Position numbers and translations under genes: made by a program. This document shows positions 34,122 through 34,457 of a DNA stretch of 34,457 nucleotides, piece after piece (the first letter of the stretch is position 1; every line of letters begins with the position of its first letter). The notes under the pieces were generated by a model that had not been told where the DNA came from, searched no databases, and saw only the letters and a list, made by a program, of their open reading frames with translations. The DNA lies in contig JAQSWN010000179.1 of assembly GCA_029266615.1 (NCBI GenBank), forward strand, positions 1-34,457, written 5' to 3'. Source of the DNA: Polyangiaceae bacterium (GTDB lineage Bacteria > Myxococcota_A > Polyangia > Polyangiales > Polyangiaceae).

Positions 34122-34380
34122 ATGCGGCGCAGGAAATACCCAGACCCCCGGCCGGGAACCACTAAAAAGCACCAACTTCGCAAAACACTCGCCAAAATCC
34201 CGAATGTGACGCCGCCCGCGCGACGCTGACATCGAAACCACAACCGGCAATCGCGACGAGGACGAGCAGGTCCCCGAACGCCCACAGCGCCATCCACTCC
34301 ACTGCGCGCGAGCTAATTGCGTCGTTCACGCTGACGCCGCTCGGTAGTGAGAGGCAGTCCGTCATGCTACACGTGTGGAG
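34122..34380. other. intergenic region upstream of gnd and the right-edge gene
   Basis: This 259-base space separates divergent genes and should hold their promoters. A 67-codon minus-strand frame starting at 34365 has one hydrophobic stretch but no ribosome site or known relatives, so I do not call it. No repeat or strong hairpin is seen. Confidence 0.45.
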
Positions 34381-34457
34381 ATGGTCGTAGCCTTCCCTCA
34401 CTACCGCTACACCTTGCAAGATTACTTGGCGGTGGAGGAAATGGGCCCGGTCCGCCA
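34381..34457 (+). CDS. Uma2-family (DUF820) protein, partial at right edge
   Basis: Only the first 25 codons are inside the window: FPHYRYTLQDYLAVEEMGPV. The RYTLxDYLAxEE opening is the standard N-terminus of Uma2 proteins, which have a PD-(D/E)xK nuclease-like fold and are often found in many copies in myxobacteria and cyanobacteria. The start is the ATG at 34381; an in-frame GTG lies two codons upstream. The rest of the gene is outside the window. Confidence 0.7.
   Translation, partial: MVVAFPHYRYTLQDYLAVEEMGPVR

Noticed and set aside
34162..34365. 67-codon minus-strand frame with one hydrophobic stretch upstream of gnd
   Set aside because: No ribosome site and no known relatives. It may be a leader peptide by chance only.

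Overview
The window is high-GC DNA that looks like the chromosome of a myxobacterium, most likely a Sorangium/Polyangium-type member of the Myxococcota. This rests on the large share of lipoproteins with Gly/Ser/Ala-rich linkers after the lipobox, an OmpA protein with thrombospondin type 3 repeats, an HDOD protein, a vWA lipoprotein and DUF2252. The species is inferred, not proven. I count about 30 genes, 11 of them with lipoprotein-type signal peptides. I saw no tRNA, rRNA, CRISPR array, transposase or prophage.

Layout. 106-6467 (minus) is a tight seven-gene run: DarP-like protein, small Cys/His protein, tail-anchored coiled-coil protein with three W-D motifs, vWA lipoprotein, Pro-rich secreted protein, HDOD protein and YghZ-type aldo/keto reductase. 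6606-9133 (plus) holds an Ig-like lipoprotein and YaeQ. 9204-10514 (minus) is an esterase lipoprotein, divergent from an Mpo1-like protein (10610). 11220-12509 is a striking cysteine-array protein with its own leader and terminator, followed by a frameshifted lipoprotein gene (12670-13388) and an NlpC/P60-like protein. 14167-16562 holds a LigC-type ATP-dependent DNA ligase and a LigD-type polymerase/primase facing each other and sharing a CTAG stop. Next come an LpqC-like esterase, a GT-C glycosyltransferase and a GH28 polygalacturonase-like lipoprotein.

The most interesting block is 20695-25086 (minus): three overlapping genes encoding DUF2252, an Omp85-type outer-membrane barrel, and a lipoprotein whose middle carries what reads as an intact protein-kinase-like active site (glycine loop, Lys, HxDxKxxN, DFG). 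This suggests a cell-envelope system pairing kinase-fold proteins with a beta barrel. I know of no named system of this layout.

25375-28274 (plus) holds OmpA/TSP3 and a Cys-rich lipoprotein ending at a clear terminator. 28355-29805 (minus) is a lectin-like lipoprotein broken at a seven-G run, a possible phase-variation site. The right end holds an EamA transporter, a second aldo/keto reductase, a reduced SGNH-like lipoprotein, 6-phosphogluconate dehydrogenase, and the first codons of a Uma2-family gene running off the edge.

Metabolic genes (gnd, two aldo/keto reductases) and DNA repair genes (ligase/polymerase pair) are mixed with envelope and secreted functions. The genes are often packed tail to tail with only 4-5 bases between stops.
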